This document shows, in pieces, positions 16,698 to 24,189 of a DNA stretch of 45,714 bases; positions within the stretch are counted from its first letter, which is position 1, and every line of letters starts with the position of its first letter. The stretch is from CAZGOM01 sp964542875 (GTDB lineage: Bacteria; Planctomycetota; Phycisphaerae; Phycisphaerales; Phycisphaeraceae): the NCBI GenBank assembly GCA_964542875.1, contig CAZIWA010000034.1:1-45714 (forward strand). Reading direction: 5' to 3'. The notes beneath the pieces are model-generated. The model saw nothing but the letters and a program-made list of their open reading frames with translations. It was not told where the DNA came from and ran no database searches. The position numbers and the translations under genes were made by a program.

Positions 16698-16717
16698 GCG
16701 CTGAAAGCGCGGCCCTA
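16698..16717. repeat. REP-like half-element C, 3' side of the transposase
   Basis: Hairpin GCGCT-GAA-AGCGC (16698-16710) is followed by GGCCCTAT, which breaks off before hairpin 2. It ends 10 bp from the transposase stop codon. The same hairpin in opposite orientation occurs on the other side of the gene at 17251-17263. Confidence 0.65.
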
Positions 16718-16727
16718 TCCTCTGTGC

Positions 16728-17174
16728 TCAATCCCACACATACCGCTCATCAAACTGAACTCCATATCGATTCAAAAATTTCCGATATTCATCCTGAAAA
16801 CTCTCACGTCGATGATGTTCTTCCTGCTCGCGTATGTACTTACACAACGCGTCCAAATCACGCGGTCCGACAGAAAACACACTGTATCCACGCTGCCATG
16901 CGAAATCCGGAATTCCTTTGGTTTTCACCCATTTAGAAGATTCGACTTTCACACTTTCCACCAAATCCGCCATCGTTATCGTGCGGGACAAACCAATCGC
17001 CAAGTGAACATGATCCTCTACGCCGCCCACTAAAAACGCCTCACACTTCAAATCCCGGACCAGCGTTGCTATGTAAGGGTGCAATTCGTATCGCAAATCT
17101 TGACGCAACACCGGCGCACGATCTCTGGTGCTGAAAATCAAATGTTCAAGCATGAATGACAATGACTGCGGCAT
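16728..17174 (-). CDS. REP-associated tyrosine transposase (IS200/IS605-like, Y1_Tnp)
   Basis: 148 residues from the ATG at 17174; a longer in-frame start at 17267 would run through the palindromic repeat and is rejected. The Y1 HUH-nuclease fold is shown by HLIFSTRDR near the N-terminus, the metal-binding HUH motif as DHVHL (His55, His57), SSKWV near 79, FAWQRGYSVFSV near 91, and the catalytic Tyr113 in CKYIREQEEHH. The C-terminal FDERYVWD is typical of this group. Such enzymes cut and join single-stranded DNA at hairpins. No terminal IS200 structures or accessory tnpB are present; instead palindromic repeats flank it, which fits a RAYT. It appears intact and could be active. Confidence 0.88.
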   Translation of the reverse strand: MPQSLSFMLEHLIFSTRDRAPVLRQDLRYELHPYIATLVRDLKCEAFLVGGVEDHVHLAIGLSRTITMADLVESVKVESSKWVKTKGIPDFAWQRGYSVFSVGPRDLDALCKYIREQEEHHRRESFQDEYRKFLNRYGVQFDERYVWD

Positions 17175-17218
17175 CTTTACCCCCCAGGCTTTCAGCCCTT
17201 TAAAACGTTTCCATCTTT

Positions 17219-17263
17219 CCTGGGCCGTTGGCCCAGGCTGTAATAATAATGCGCTTTCAGCGC
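17219..17263. repeat. REP-like element D, inverted, 5' side of the transposase
   Basis: Hairpin 2 is CCTGGGCC-GTT-GGCCCAGG (17219-17237), then ctgtaataataat, then hairpin 1 GCGCT-TTC-AGCGC (17251-17263). Read on the minus strand the order equals that of elements A and B. It overlaps the last two codons and the TGA stop of mfnE. Confidence 0.7.
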
Positions 17264-17868
17264 TCAAAAGCCCCCAACCTCACCCCATCCCCACTCCCCC
17301 GCAAATTACAAACCCAAACCTCCGGCAGCCCCTTCACCACACTCGGAAACTCCCGATCCACAATCCCTTCATCTGCCAAAGACTGCGCCGTCACCTGCTT
17401 CCCCGCCGGCAACACGGACTTCAACATCGTCAGCCGCGCCGCACCCACCCGCACCGCGACATGCCCCGCCACCGAATCGCTCGTAAACGTCCACCGATGC
17501 CCAATTCCATACCCCGCAGCCTCTTCCCCTTCCAGCCACGCCAGAGGCGAAACGATCACCGCCTTCTCCTCTTCCCATAACACCAAAGCCTCTTCCAGAC
17601 ACCCGGCAAACCCATACCCTTCCCCCAGCACCGCCCCCACCACCCGGGCATTAAAATCCATCGCCCGGATTGCCAGCCAATGGCTTTTCGCTTCGCCGAG
17701 TCGATGCCGTGCATCCATCGCCCGCACCACATCCGCCGCCGCGCCGCCCCCCACCACAATCAGCATCCGCGCCTCACTCAAACCGCTGCGCCACACCTTA
17801 AACCGCTCCGGCAAATCAGACAGGTCCATCAGGCTCCCACCCAGTTTCACCACATGAATAGGCGCCAT
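17257..17868 (-). CDS. mfnE: Amino-acid-kinase-family protein, methylofuran pathway kinase (MfnE-like)
   Basis: 203 residues from the ATG at 17868, preceded by GGAGTGAG; a GTG at 17877 is an alternative. The amino acid kinase fold is shown by HVVKLGGSLMDLSDLP at the N-terminus and the glycine loop ILIVVGGGAAADVVR near residue 35, followed by SHWLAIRAMDFNARVV. This short kinase occurs in tetrahydromethanopterin/methanofuran gene sets; archaeal MfnE phosphorylates the aminomethylfuran phosphate to its diphosphate. That fits the MfnB and MfnF-like genes 13 kb away. It lies 27 nt after comM on the same strand and may be cotranscribed. Its last two codons and stop come from REP element D, so the C-terminus may have been altered by the insertion. 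Confidence 0.78.
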   Translation of the reverse strand: MAPIHVVKLGGSLMDLSDLPERFKVWRSGLSEARMLIVVGGGAAADVVRAMDARHRLGEAKSHWLAIRAMDFNARVVGAVLGEGYGFAGCLEEALVLWEEEKAVIVSPLAWLEGEEAAGYGIGHRWTFTSDSVAGHVAVRVGAARLTMLKSVLPAGKQVTAQSLADEGIVDREFPSVVKGLPEVWVCNLRGSGDGVRLGAFER

Positions 17869-17895
17869 GGTTCTCACTCCGGCTTGTCTTGAATC

Positions 17896-19407
17896 TCAGG
17901 TCTTGCGATCCAGTAAACGATATTGAATCGCTTCCGCCACATGATGCAGTTGGATATCCGCGATGCCTTCAAGGTCCGCGATCGTCCGGCTCACGCGCCG
18001 CACCTTGTCATAGGCGCGAGCGCTCAGGCCCAGCTCATTCATCGCCTGTTTCAATAGCTCTTTGGTCGGTCCATCCAGCTTCGCCAGCTTGTCCAGCTCC
18101 CGGCCGGCCAGCACGCTATTGGGCCGCGCCCCGTTGCGCGCGCCCTGGCGTTCCCGGCATCTGATCACTTGTTCGCGCATCTGTTCGGACGATGTTCCCT
18201 TGACGCCCTCACCCATCAATTGGCTATGCGGTACCGCGGGCACTTCCACATGAATATCAATCCGGTCGATCAGCGGGCCCGACAGCTTGGCCATGTACTT
18301 TTCCATCGCCTTGCGCCCGTAGTCGTCGGTCGGTTTATCACCCTTATGGGTAGGGTTCATCGCCGCCACCAGCATCAGCCGCGCGGGAAACCGCACCGTG
18401 CCATGCGCTCGCGAAATTGTCACATGCCCGTCTTCAAGCGGTTGCCGCAGCGTCTCCAGCACCAGCCGCGGGAACTCCGGCATTTCATCTAAAAACAGCA
18501 CGCCATGATGCGCCAGGCTCACGTCCCCGGGCCTGGGGATCGCCCCCCCGCCGATCATCGCCACGGAGCTCGCCGTATGGTGAGGCGTTCGAATCGGCCG
18601 CGACGCGATGAGCCCCTGATTCTTCGGCACCAGCCCCGCGCAGGAATGCACGCGCGTCACCTCAAGCGCCTCCTCGTGCGTCAGCCCCGGCAAAATCCCC
18701 GCCAGCGCCTTGGCCATCATCGTTTTTCCCGTGCCCGCCGGCCCGATCATGATGATGTTGTGCCCGCCGCTGGCTGCGATGGTCATCGCCCGCTTGGGCC
18801 CTTCCTGTCCGCGCACATCCGCAAAATCCACCGGCGCAGCCTGGCTCTGCACGATGGACGCGAAGTCCACACCCGGATGCGGCTCAATCTCCAGGGTTTC
18901 GTTCAAAAACCCAACCACTGCGGTCAATGAATCCACGGGGTAAACATCAATCCCCGCCACCGCTGCGGCTTCGTTGGCGTTGTCGATGGGCACCACCACG
19001 CCGTCCATTTTCATATCGCGTCCGAGAATCGCCAGATTGATCGCCCCCCGAATGGGCCGGATTCGCCCATCCAAAGCCAGTTCCCCGGCAAACAGATACC
19101 GCTTGTGCCGTTGCGTTTGAATCGCTTTTTCCGCCAGCAGCAAGCCCACCGCGATCGGCAGGTCAAAGCTCGGACCTTCTTTTTTGATGTCTGCCGGAGC
19201 CAGGTTCACCAGCAGCCGCGACACCGGAAATGAAAACCCGGAATTGCAGATCGCCGATCTCACACGCTCGATGGATTCCTTCACCGCCGCGTCGGGCAAC
19301 CCCACAATCGTCGTCTTCGCCAAGCCCCTGTCAGCGACGTCCACTTCTACTTCACAAGCAAGCGGATCAATCCCCTGGAGCACAAAGCTATGTACCTGTG
19401 CAAGCAT
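17896..19407 (-). CDS. comM: YifB/ComM family AAA+ ATPase (Mg chelatase-like)
   Basis: 503 residues, the usual length. The N-terminal Lon-protease-like domain begins VHSFVLQGIDPLACEVEVDV and includes TTIVGLPDAAVKESIERV. The Mg-chelatase-type AAA+ core has Walker A GPAGTGKTMMAKAL near residue 220, Walker B VLFLDEMPEF near 305, and the sensor region ARLMLVAAMNPTHKGD. The C-terminal chelatase domain contains LGLSARAYDKVRRVSRTIADLEG. ComM proteins are hexameric helicases that promote branch migration during natural transformation in studied bacteria. Competence is not otherwise shown here. It lies upstream of mfnE on the same strand. The ATG at 19407 is the family start. Confidence 0.95.
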   Translation of the reverse strand: MLAQVHSFVLQGIDPLACEVEVDVADRGLAKTTIVGLPDAAVKESIERVRSAICNSGFSFPVSRLLVNLAPADIKKEGPSFDLPIAVGLLLAEKAIQTQRHKRYLFAGELALDGRIRPIRGAINLAILGRDMKMDGVVVPIDNANEAAAVAGIDVYPVDSLTAVVGFLNETLEIEPHPGVDFASIVQSQAAPVDFADVRGQEGPKRAMTIAASGGHNIIMIGPAGTGKTMMAKALAGILPGLTHEEALEVTRVHSCAGLVPKNQGLIASRPIRTPHHTASSVAMIGGGAIPRPGDVSLAHHGVLFLDEMPEFPRLVLETLRQPLEDGHVTISRAHGTVRFPARLMLVAAMNPTHKGDKPTDDYGRKAMEKYMAKLSGPLIDRIDIHVEVPAVPHSQLMGEGVKGTSSEQMREQVIRCRERQGARNGARPNSVLAGRELDKLAKLDGPTKELLKQAMNELGLSARAYDKVRRVSRTIADLEGIADIQLHHVAEAIQYRLLDRKT

Positions 19408-19528
19408 GGGCCAGAGTGTAACAAACCCAAGTCACAGGGCGAAAAGCTCAAGGCTGAACTTACTTGCTTCCGCCAGCCTACCGATAAACCCACGCGCGTG
19501 CGGCCTTGAGTTGGACCACTCCCCAACA

Positions 19529-20101
19529 TCACCGCTGGTATTCCAGGTAAGTTTCTCCGCTGAAATTCTTGGCGGCTTTGTATTTTCCTTTTTTCATATC
19601 CTCAAGATAGCCCGCCAGGAATGCTCCCAGGCTCGGCGCCAACACTTCTTGGGGCCCGTCCGTGTGTGACCACACAATCACCTGCCCCGCTTTCCCCTTC
19701 TTGGTCGGGTCCATATCCAGGCACAAGAGGTCTCCCGTCCCGGCGTTGACAAACGGCAGCCACTTGGGTGAAAACCATTTCTTCCGCACCTTGGCAGGTG
19801 GCGTGGCCTCACCATCATTCTCGCCGTCACCCCACAAATCCACCTGCATATCCCACTCCTGGAGCATCTGTTCCAGTGACATGAAATACCCCCAGTCATG
19901 GAACACAACCTGTCCGCTCCCGTCATGCGCCCCCAGAAAAATCACCAGTTCTGATGGGATTTCAAACCCAAGCTGTTCTTGGGCCTTTGCCACGCTGTTG
20001 GGCTTTACTCCCGGCGGCAACTTTTCAATGACATCCCCCGCATGCTCGGTAAGCCAACCCTTGATCTGCGCCCAAGCTTCTTTGATTTCCAGTTCCGACA
20101 T
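19529..20101 (-). CDS. SMI1/KNR4 (SUKH) family protein
   Basis: 190 residues. The SUKH fold is indicated by SVAKAQEQLGFEIPSELVIF, then LGAHDGSG, YFMSLEQMLQEWDM, KWLPFVNAGTGDLLCLDMDP, GQVIVWSHTDG and SLGAFLAGYLEDMKKGKY, in the order found in this family. Many bacterial SUKH proteins are immunity proteins that neutralise polymorphic toxins; others have unknown roles. No toxin gene is adjacent, so immunity is only a possibility. It lies upstream of comM on the same strand, with 121 bp between. The start ATG at 20101 is preceded by a poor Shine-Dalgarno sequence. Confidence 0.85.
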   Translation of the reverse strand: MSELEIKEAWAQIKGWLTEHAGDVIEKLPPGVKPNSVAKAQEQLGFEIPSELVIFLGAHDGSGQVVFHDWGYFMSLEQMLQEWDMQVDLWGDGENDGEATPPAKVRKKWFSPKWLPFVNAGTGDLLCLDMDPTKKGKAGQVIVWSHTDGPQEVLAPSLGAFLAGYLEDMKKGKYKAAKNFSGETYLEYQR

Positions 20102-20230
20102 GGTTTATTCCCAGTAGAAATCGGGAGCGATTTGAATAGACTCACCTGCTCTCCCGGTAATAGGTAATCCGGTTGATTCAAGACAATATCTTTGAGCAAT
20201 ACATAAATCAAAACTGACTTGTCCGCAGTC

Positions 20231-20413
20231 TTACCTTGCTTCTGAGCCTGGCACAGAATCCACCGCCTCAGTAATCAATTCGCGGCATCCGGCTCTTATG
20301 CAGTATTCTCGGGCAACCTGCCCGTGGGTACATGCGTCGGTTTTGGACCGAGTTTCCAGATCTGCCAGTTCAGCAGCAACCACGCATCTGATTCTCCCCA
20401 GGCGACTGGTCAA
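20231..20413 (-). CDS. Possible small hypothetical protein
   Basis: A 60-codon frame lies in an otherwise empty 450-bp spacer. The translation (starting MTSRLGRIRCVVAAELADLE) has a balanced, soluble composition with alternating charged and hydrophobic residues, unlike the shadow frames around it. No family is recognised and no good ribosome-binding site is seen. It could be a remnant of a larger gene. Confidence 0.2.
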   Translation of the reverse strand: MTSRLGRIRCVVAAELADLETRSKTDACTHGQVAREYCIRAGCRELITEAVDSVPGSEAR

Positions 20414-20451
20414 TGAAATTCTCCCGCTCCGCCGCTAAAACCTCAAACTGA

Positions 20452-20500
20452 AAATGGCAAGGCTTGGCTTCCTGTTAAAGGATGCCATGCCTTGCCATTT
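20452..20500 (-). terminator. Long hairpin downstream of the small lipoprotein gene
   Basis: A 17-bp inverted repeat with one mismatch (aaatggcaaggcttggc, 20452-20468, against gccatgccttgccattt, 20484-20500) has a 15-nt loop. On the minus strand it is followed by a short T run and lies 55 bp after the lipoprotein stop. Confidence 0.65.
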
Positions 20501-20554
20501 AATCGTTCTTGAATGCTGCAGGCCCCAAAATCCCCGCACCGCACTCAAAACAAC

Positions 20555-20857
20555 TTACCGCGGAGCCGGAGTCGTATAAGTCGTCGTGGAAGTGTGCGTC
20601 GTCGTCTTTTCCACCGGCGTCGATCGTCCCGCACGGTAAGACTCTTCGGAAATCGCCAGCACTTCGGAGTTCTGCAGCGTCACTTCCGCCTGTGAGCGGT
20701 CATCTTTGAACGCAAACGCCCCGCCGGCCTTGCGATCCAGGTGCGTCGTGTAATAAACCTTGCCGCTGGAGGGGTCGGTCACCTGGTAGTACTGCGCGCA
20801 ACCGCCCAGGACCATCAGGCCAAGCACACCGGCGACGAGAACCATGGACTTCTTCAT
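20555..20857 (-). CDS. Small lipoprotein of unknown function
   Basis: 100 residues. A lipoprotein signal peptide is clear: MKKSMVLVAGVLGLMVLGGC, with the lipobox LGGC and the acylated Cys at 20. The mature part has YYQVTDPSSGKVYYTTHLDRK and a Thr-rich C-terminus (TTTHTSTTTYTTPAPR) that is likely unstructured. The segment with SGKVYYT recalls short periplasmic lipoproteins common in Planctomycetes; no function is known to me. AAGGAG lies 8 nt before the ATG. It is divergent from the glycosyltransferase gene and has its own hairpin downstream, so it is probably monocistronic. Confidence 0.8.
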   Translation of the reverse strand: MKKSMVLVAGVLGLMVLGGCAQYYQVTDPSSGKVYYTTHLDRKAGGAFAFKDDRSQAEVTLQNSEVLAISEESYRAGRSTPVEKTTTHTSTTTYTTPAPR

Positions 20858-21060
20858 ATAGACTCCTTAAACGTTGATTAGAAGAGCGAATACACACACC
20901 CTAGCTGATCCGCCTTCCTCCCGCCATGAAGGGCCTCCCTTCTCGAACGGTCGGGAAAACCCGGATAACTGTCTGGCGTGCTCCCGGATAACTACCTTCC
21001 GGCCCTCGCTTCCTGTAAACTAACGCACGCGGGAGCAACACCACGGAAAAAAACACGGCA

Positions 21061-22845
21061 ATGGCACGTAAAACACGATTCAAGCCGTTCACCCTGGCAC
21101 ACGTCACCCACGAAGCCGTCGAGCAGATCGGCGGCATCGGCACAGTGCTCCAGGGCCTTATGACCAGCCCTGTCTATCAAGAGCACGTGGGCCGCTCCAT
21201 CCTCATCGGCCCCACTTCCGCACGCCTGGAGGTCGACCCCGAAAAACGCCTCGGCGAACTCGGCAAAATCCTTTATTCCTCCGTCGATAACATCGACCGC
21301 ATCGGCCTCGCCGGGCGCTTCCACCCCATCGAATGGGCCTTCGACGTCTCCATCATCTACGGCACACGCTCCTACGACCTCCCCGAAGAAGGCCGCAAAG
21401 GCGAAGCCGAAGTCCTTCTTATCGACGTCTTCCACATCAACAAAACCCGGCTCAACGTCTTCAAAACCGACCTCTGGGAAAAGCTCGGTATCGACTGCCT
21501 TAAATACGAAGCCCACTGGGATTTTGAAGAATACGCCCGCCTCGCCCAGCCCGCGCACTACGCCCTGCGCGCCATCCTTGATCAGGAAGAATACCCCTGC
21601 ATCCTCTTCGCCCATGAATTCATGGGCCTTCCCGCCGCCCAGGCCGTCATGCTCAGCGGTCAGGGCTACTTTCGCACTGTCTTCCACGCCCACGAATGCT
21701 CCACCGCGCGCAGGCTTGTCGAACATCACCCCGGCCACGACACCATGTTCTACAACGCCCTCCAGGCGGCCCAATCCCAGGGGATGTACGTCGAAGACGT
21801 CTTTGGCCCTCAGGATGAACACTTCCGCCACGCGCTCATCAGCCGCGCCCACATGTGCGACGGCGTCATCGCCGTCGGTGACTACACCGGCAAGGAACTC
21901 AAGTTCCTCAACAAGCACACCGACGAAAAACAAGTCGATGTCGTCTACAACGGCCTCCCCGCACTCAAGATCGACATGGGCAAAAAGGAGTCCGCACGCG
22001 AAATGCTGCGCGATTACGCCGCCAGCCTCATCGGCGTCACTCCCGACATCCTCATGACCCACGCCACCCGCCCCGTCGTTTCCAAGGGCCTCTGGCGTGA
22101 CCTGGCCGTCGTCCACCACATGGACCCGCTTTTCGCCGAAAAAGGCATCACCGGCGTCCTCTTCATCCTCACCACCGCAGGCGGCGTCCGCCGCCCCTCG
22201 GATGTCCAGGCCATGCACGAACACTACGGCTGGCCGCGAAACCACCAGGAAGGCTACCCCGACCTGGTCGGCCCCGAGGTCGACATCAACCGCATGGTGG
22301 AAGCCTTCAATAAAGACCACCGCAACATCCAGGTCGTCCTCGTCAACCAATTCGGCTTCTCACGCGAACGCATCAGCCCCCGCCTCCCCGAAGGCACCAG
22401 CATGGAGCTCTTCCGGATCGCCACCGACGTCGAATTCGGCATGGCCACTTACGAGCCCTTTGGCATCAGCCCGCTGGAGCCCCTTGGCGCAGGCGCCATC
22501 TGCGTCATCTCCAACGTTTGCGGCTGCGAAGGCTTCGTCCGCGCCACCGCCAAGGGCGCCCCCACCCCCAACGTCATCACTGCTGACTTCACCCAGCTTG
22601 ACGCCCCCCTCCCCCTGGCCGACATCCTCGCCATGACGGAGGAAACCCGCTCCCAGGTGGAAGCCAAGGTGGCCAAGGAAGTCGCAATCGAGCTCGTCTC
22701 CCGGCTCCCCCTCACCGACGAAGCCCGCGAAAAACTCCTCGCCTCCGGCCGCGAACTCGTCTCCCACATGGGCTGGGATAACGTCCTCACCGACACTCTC
22801 ATCCCCCTCCTTAACCGCGTCCGTCAGTCCGGCGAAGTGAAATAA
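21061..22845 (+). CDS. Glycogen-synthase-like GT-B glycosyltransferase
   Basis: 594 residues. The N-terminal GT-B domain starts FTLAHVTHEAVEQIGGIGTV, where GGIGTV occupies the position of the KTGGLGDV glucan-synthase motif. Further blocks are FAHEFMGLPAAQAV, VFHAHECSTARRLVEHH, the linker VDVVYNGLP, and the C-terminal nucleotide-sugar site YEPFGISPLEPLGAGA with the E-x7-E pair. These resemble the GT3/GT5 glycogen synthases, but the middle contains family-specific insertions. The likely reaction is transfer of glucose from a nucleotide sugar to a glucan, though another sugar cannot be excluded. It is divergent from the lipoprotein. No glgC or glgB is near. The ATG at 21061 begins a basic N-terminus; no upstream alternative exists. 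Confidence 0.8.
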   Translation: MARKTRFKPFTLAHVTHEAVEQIGGIGTVLQGLMTSPVYQEHVGRSILIGPTSARLEVDPEKRLGELGKILYSSVDNIDRIGLAGRFHPIEWAFDVSIIYGTRSYDLPEEGRKGEAEVLLIDVFHINKTRLNVFKTDLWEKLGIDCLKYEAHWDFEEYARLAQPAHYALRAILDQEEYPCILFAHEFMGLPAAQAVMLSGQGYFRTVFHAHECSTARRLVEHHPGHDTMFYNALQAAQSQGMYVEDVFGPQDEHFRHALISRAHMCDGVIAVGDYTGKELKFLNKHTDEKQVDVVYNGLPALKIDMGKKESAREMLRDYAASLIGVTPDILMTHATRPVVSKGLWRDLAVVHHMDPLFAEKGITGVLFILTTAGGVRRPSDVQAMHEHYGWPRNHQEGYPDLVGPEVDINRMVEAFNKDHRNIQVVLVNQFGFSRERISPRLPEGTSMELFRIATDVEFGMATYEPFGISPLEPLGAGAICVISNVCGCEGFVRATAKGAPTPNVITADFTQLDAPLPLADILAMTEETRSQVEAKVAKEVAIELVSRLPLTDEAREKLLASGRELVSHMGWDNVLTDTLIPLLNRVRQSGEVK

Positions 22846-22868
22846 CCTAAAAATTCCATTTTGGATGG

Positions 22869-22895
22869 CACAGCACCGCCCGAAGCAGTGCTGTG
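22869..22895 (+). terminator. Hairpin after the glycosyltransferase gene
   Basis: CACAGCAC (22869-22876) and GTGCTGTG (22888-22895) form a perfect 8-bp stem with an 11-nt loop, 23 bp after the stop codon. No T run follows, so it may be a Rho-dependent 3' end, an mRNA-stabilising hairpin, or a REP-type element. Confidence 0.4.
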
Positions 22896-22954
22896 TCTTA
22901 CTCGCGCTGACTTCCACTCCACGCGCCCGGTAAAATCCACGCGCTGGCTAACCT

Positions 22955-22989
22955 CCGCCTTGTCCCTTTTACCTTGTCCCTTTCCTCCT
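22955..22989. repeat. Heptamer tandem array, GTCCCTT/TTACCTT type
   Basis: Five contiguous 7-mers: CCGCCTT, GTCCCTT, TTACCTT, GTCCCTT, TCCTCCT. The array ends 3 bp before the ATG of the phosphatase gene, so it occupies its ribosome-binding region. Confidence 0.65.
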
Positions 22990-22992
22990 CCC

Positions 22993-23727
22993 ATGCACTA
23001 CGCCGTCTTCTTCCTTTTCGTCGGCCTTGCATTCGTGGCCTACGCCTTGGGCCTGGGGCTGGGGCCGTCCTGGGAAATGCCCACCCCGATTTATGAACTG
23101 CTTTTGACCGCCAGCGTCGGGTTTTTCTTCGCCGCCATGGCTTACCTGTGCCATTGGCCCTGGCTCCTGGGCAAACGGCCCGACGGCACGCGTCACTGGT
23201 GGGCGTGGCCGATTCTCTGGTCCTACTTAGCCTTCTGCTGGGCTGGCTGGTCAGGCTGGGCGCAGTTTCAGCCGTGCAAGAAGCTCGCCACTCAGCGCGC
23301 CATGAGCCAGATCGTCCCCGGCTTATGGATCTCCCGCAGCCTCACCGACAAGGAAGCTCACATCACCGGCATTATCGATAACGCCAGGTGCGTCATCGAT
23401 CTCGCCCCGGAGTTTGTCGAAGTTCCCTCCCTGCGCGCCCAACCCGGCTATCTGAGCGTCCCCGTCCTGGACGGCACGCGCCCCTCGCTTCGCCAGTTGA
23501 AGCAGATCGTCCAGCACATCGACAAGCACAAAGGTTGCGGCGTCCTCGTCCACTGCGCCTTAGGTCACGGCCGCAGCGCCATGGTCGCCGCCGCCTATCT
23601 TCTCCACTCCGGCCAGGCCTCAAGCCCCAAAGAGGCTCTGCAGATCGTCAAAAAAGCCCGCCACGGTATCAAACTCAAGAAAAACCAGCTCACCGGCCTC
23701 GCCAAATTCCACGACACCCTTAAGTAA
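22993..23727 (+). CDS. Membrane-anchored dual-specificity protein phosphatase
   Basis: 244 residues from the ATG at 22993; the frame is open upstream, but that part would be encoded by the repeat array. The N-terminal about 95 residues contain three likely membrane helices (YAVFFLFVGLAFVAYALGL, LLLTASVGFFFAAMAYL, WPILWSYLAFCWAGW). The cytoplasmic C-terminal domain is a cysteine phosphatase: VPGLWISRSLTD, then CVIDLAPEF, and the P loop VHCALGHGRSAMV with the catalytic Cys-x5-Arg. It most resembles dual-specificity/DSP-like phosphatases acting on phosphoproteins or phospholipids. The general acid is possibly the Asp in VLDGTRP. The gene stands alone between the glycosyltransferase and a convergent small membrane protein gene. 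Confidence 0.85.
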   Translation: MHYAVFFLFVGLAFVAYALGLGLGPSWEMPTPIYELLLTASVGFFFAAMAYLCHWPWLLGKRPDGTRHWWAWPILWSYLAFCWAGWSGWAQFQPCKKLATQRAMSQIVPGLWISRSLTDKEAHITGIIDNARCVIDLAPEFVEVPSLRAQPGYLSVPVLDGTRPSLRQLKQIVQHIDKHKGCGVLVHCALGHGRSAMVAAAYLLHSGQASSPKEALQIVKKARHGIKLKKNQLTGLAKFHDTLK

Positions 23728-23764
23728 ACCGGTACATTTTCCATCCCCGCCCTTGCATGTCGCC

Positions 23765-24067
23765 TTATGATCTTCTCTCCAAGCCCGACACCCTCACCTC
23801 GATCTTCCGGCTCATCATTCCGAAAACCACCAGCAACAGGCTCATCAGGGCCAGCCCAAGCATCACCGGAAACAGCAACAGCAGGTCTATCCGAATGTTG
23901 TACTGCTCGCTTCCCGCCAGCATGAATCGCAAAAACTCCCACCCGCCGCAACAAAACGCCAGCAAAATACCGTAAATCCATCGCCGGCCAAACAGAAAAA
24001 ACAGCGCCATTGCTGCCGTAAAAATCATCCAATACCCCGGTTGCAGCCAATCGATCATCAGTCGCAT
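23765..24067 (-). CDS. Small membrane protein of unknown function
   Basis: 100 residues from the ATG at 24067, which follows a GGGGG; a TTG at 24097 would add ten residues. Two or three hydrophobic segments are visible: GYWMIFTAAMALFFLFG, IYGILLAFCCGGWEFLRF and LLLFPVMLGLALMSLLLVVFG. The C-terminus is short and charged. No family is recognised. It is convergent with the phosphatase gene, 37 bp away, and its upstream side faces the ilvB leader region. Confidence 0.55.
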   Translation of the reverse strand: MRLMIDWLQPGYWMIFTAAMALFFLFGRRWIYGILLAFCCGGWEFLRFMLAGSEQYNIRIDLLLLFPVMLGLALMSLLLVVFGMMSRKIEVRVSGLERRS

Positions 24068-24174
24068 TTCAAACCCCCGTAAAAAAGCTCGTCTCAATCC
24101 TATGCCTCTCCTTTCTCAATAACAACCCTCTGCTTTTCACCTCTGCTTTTCCCCCTTCCCATTTCCACCTTTCT

Positions 24175-24183
24175 TGCTAAAAT
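24175..24183 (+). promoter_or_regulatory. Candidate extended -10 promoter of the ilvB leader
   Basis: TGC-TAAAAT matches the extended -10 pattern TGn-TATAAT. A start site 7 bp downstream would be base 24190, which is the first base of the leader peptide ATG. No recognisable -35 is present; the upstream DNA is pyrimidine-rich. Inferred from sequence only. Confidence 0.35.
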
Positions 24184-24189
24184 ACCCGC

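Larger units (their letters stand above)
16462..17263. mobile_element. REP/transposase cluster (RAYT with flanking palindromic repeats)
   Basis: A single-copy IS200-like tyrosine transposase gene (16728-17174, minus) is bracketed by palindromic elements: two complete ones and a half on its 3' side (16462, 16598, 16698) and one in inverted orientation on its 5' side (17219-17263). All share the order small hairpin, then a C/T-A-TTACAG-like spacer, then a CCAGGG/CCCTGG-type inverted repeat. This is the arrangement described for REP-associated tyrosine transposases, which act on dispersed REP sequences rather than moving as classical insertion sequences. Related copies occur at 38393 and, more distantly, 14801. 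Confidence 0.7.

Noticed and set aside
16728..17267. Longer form of the transposase starting at 17267
   Set aside because: The extra 31 codons run through palindromic element D and are not like the family N-terminus, which starts at the ATG at 17174.
20992..22350. Open frame of about 452 codons opposite the glycosyltransferase gene
   Set aside because: It is antisense to a gene with clear family motifs, and its own product lacks any.
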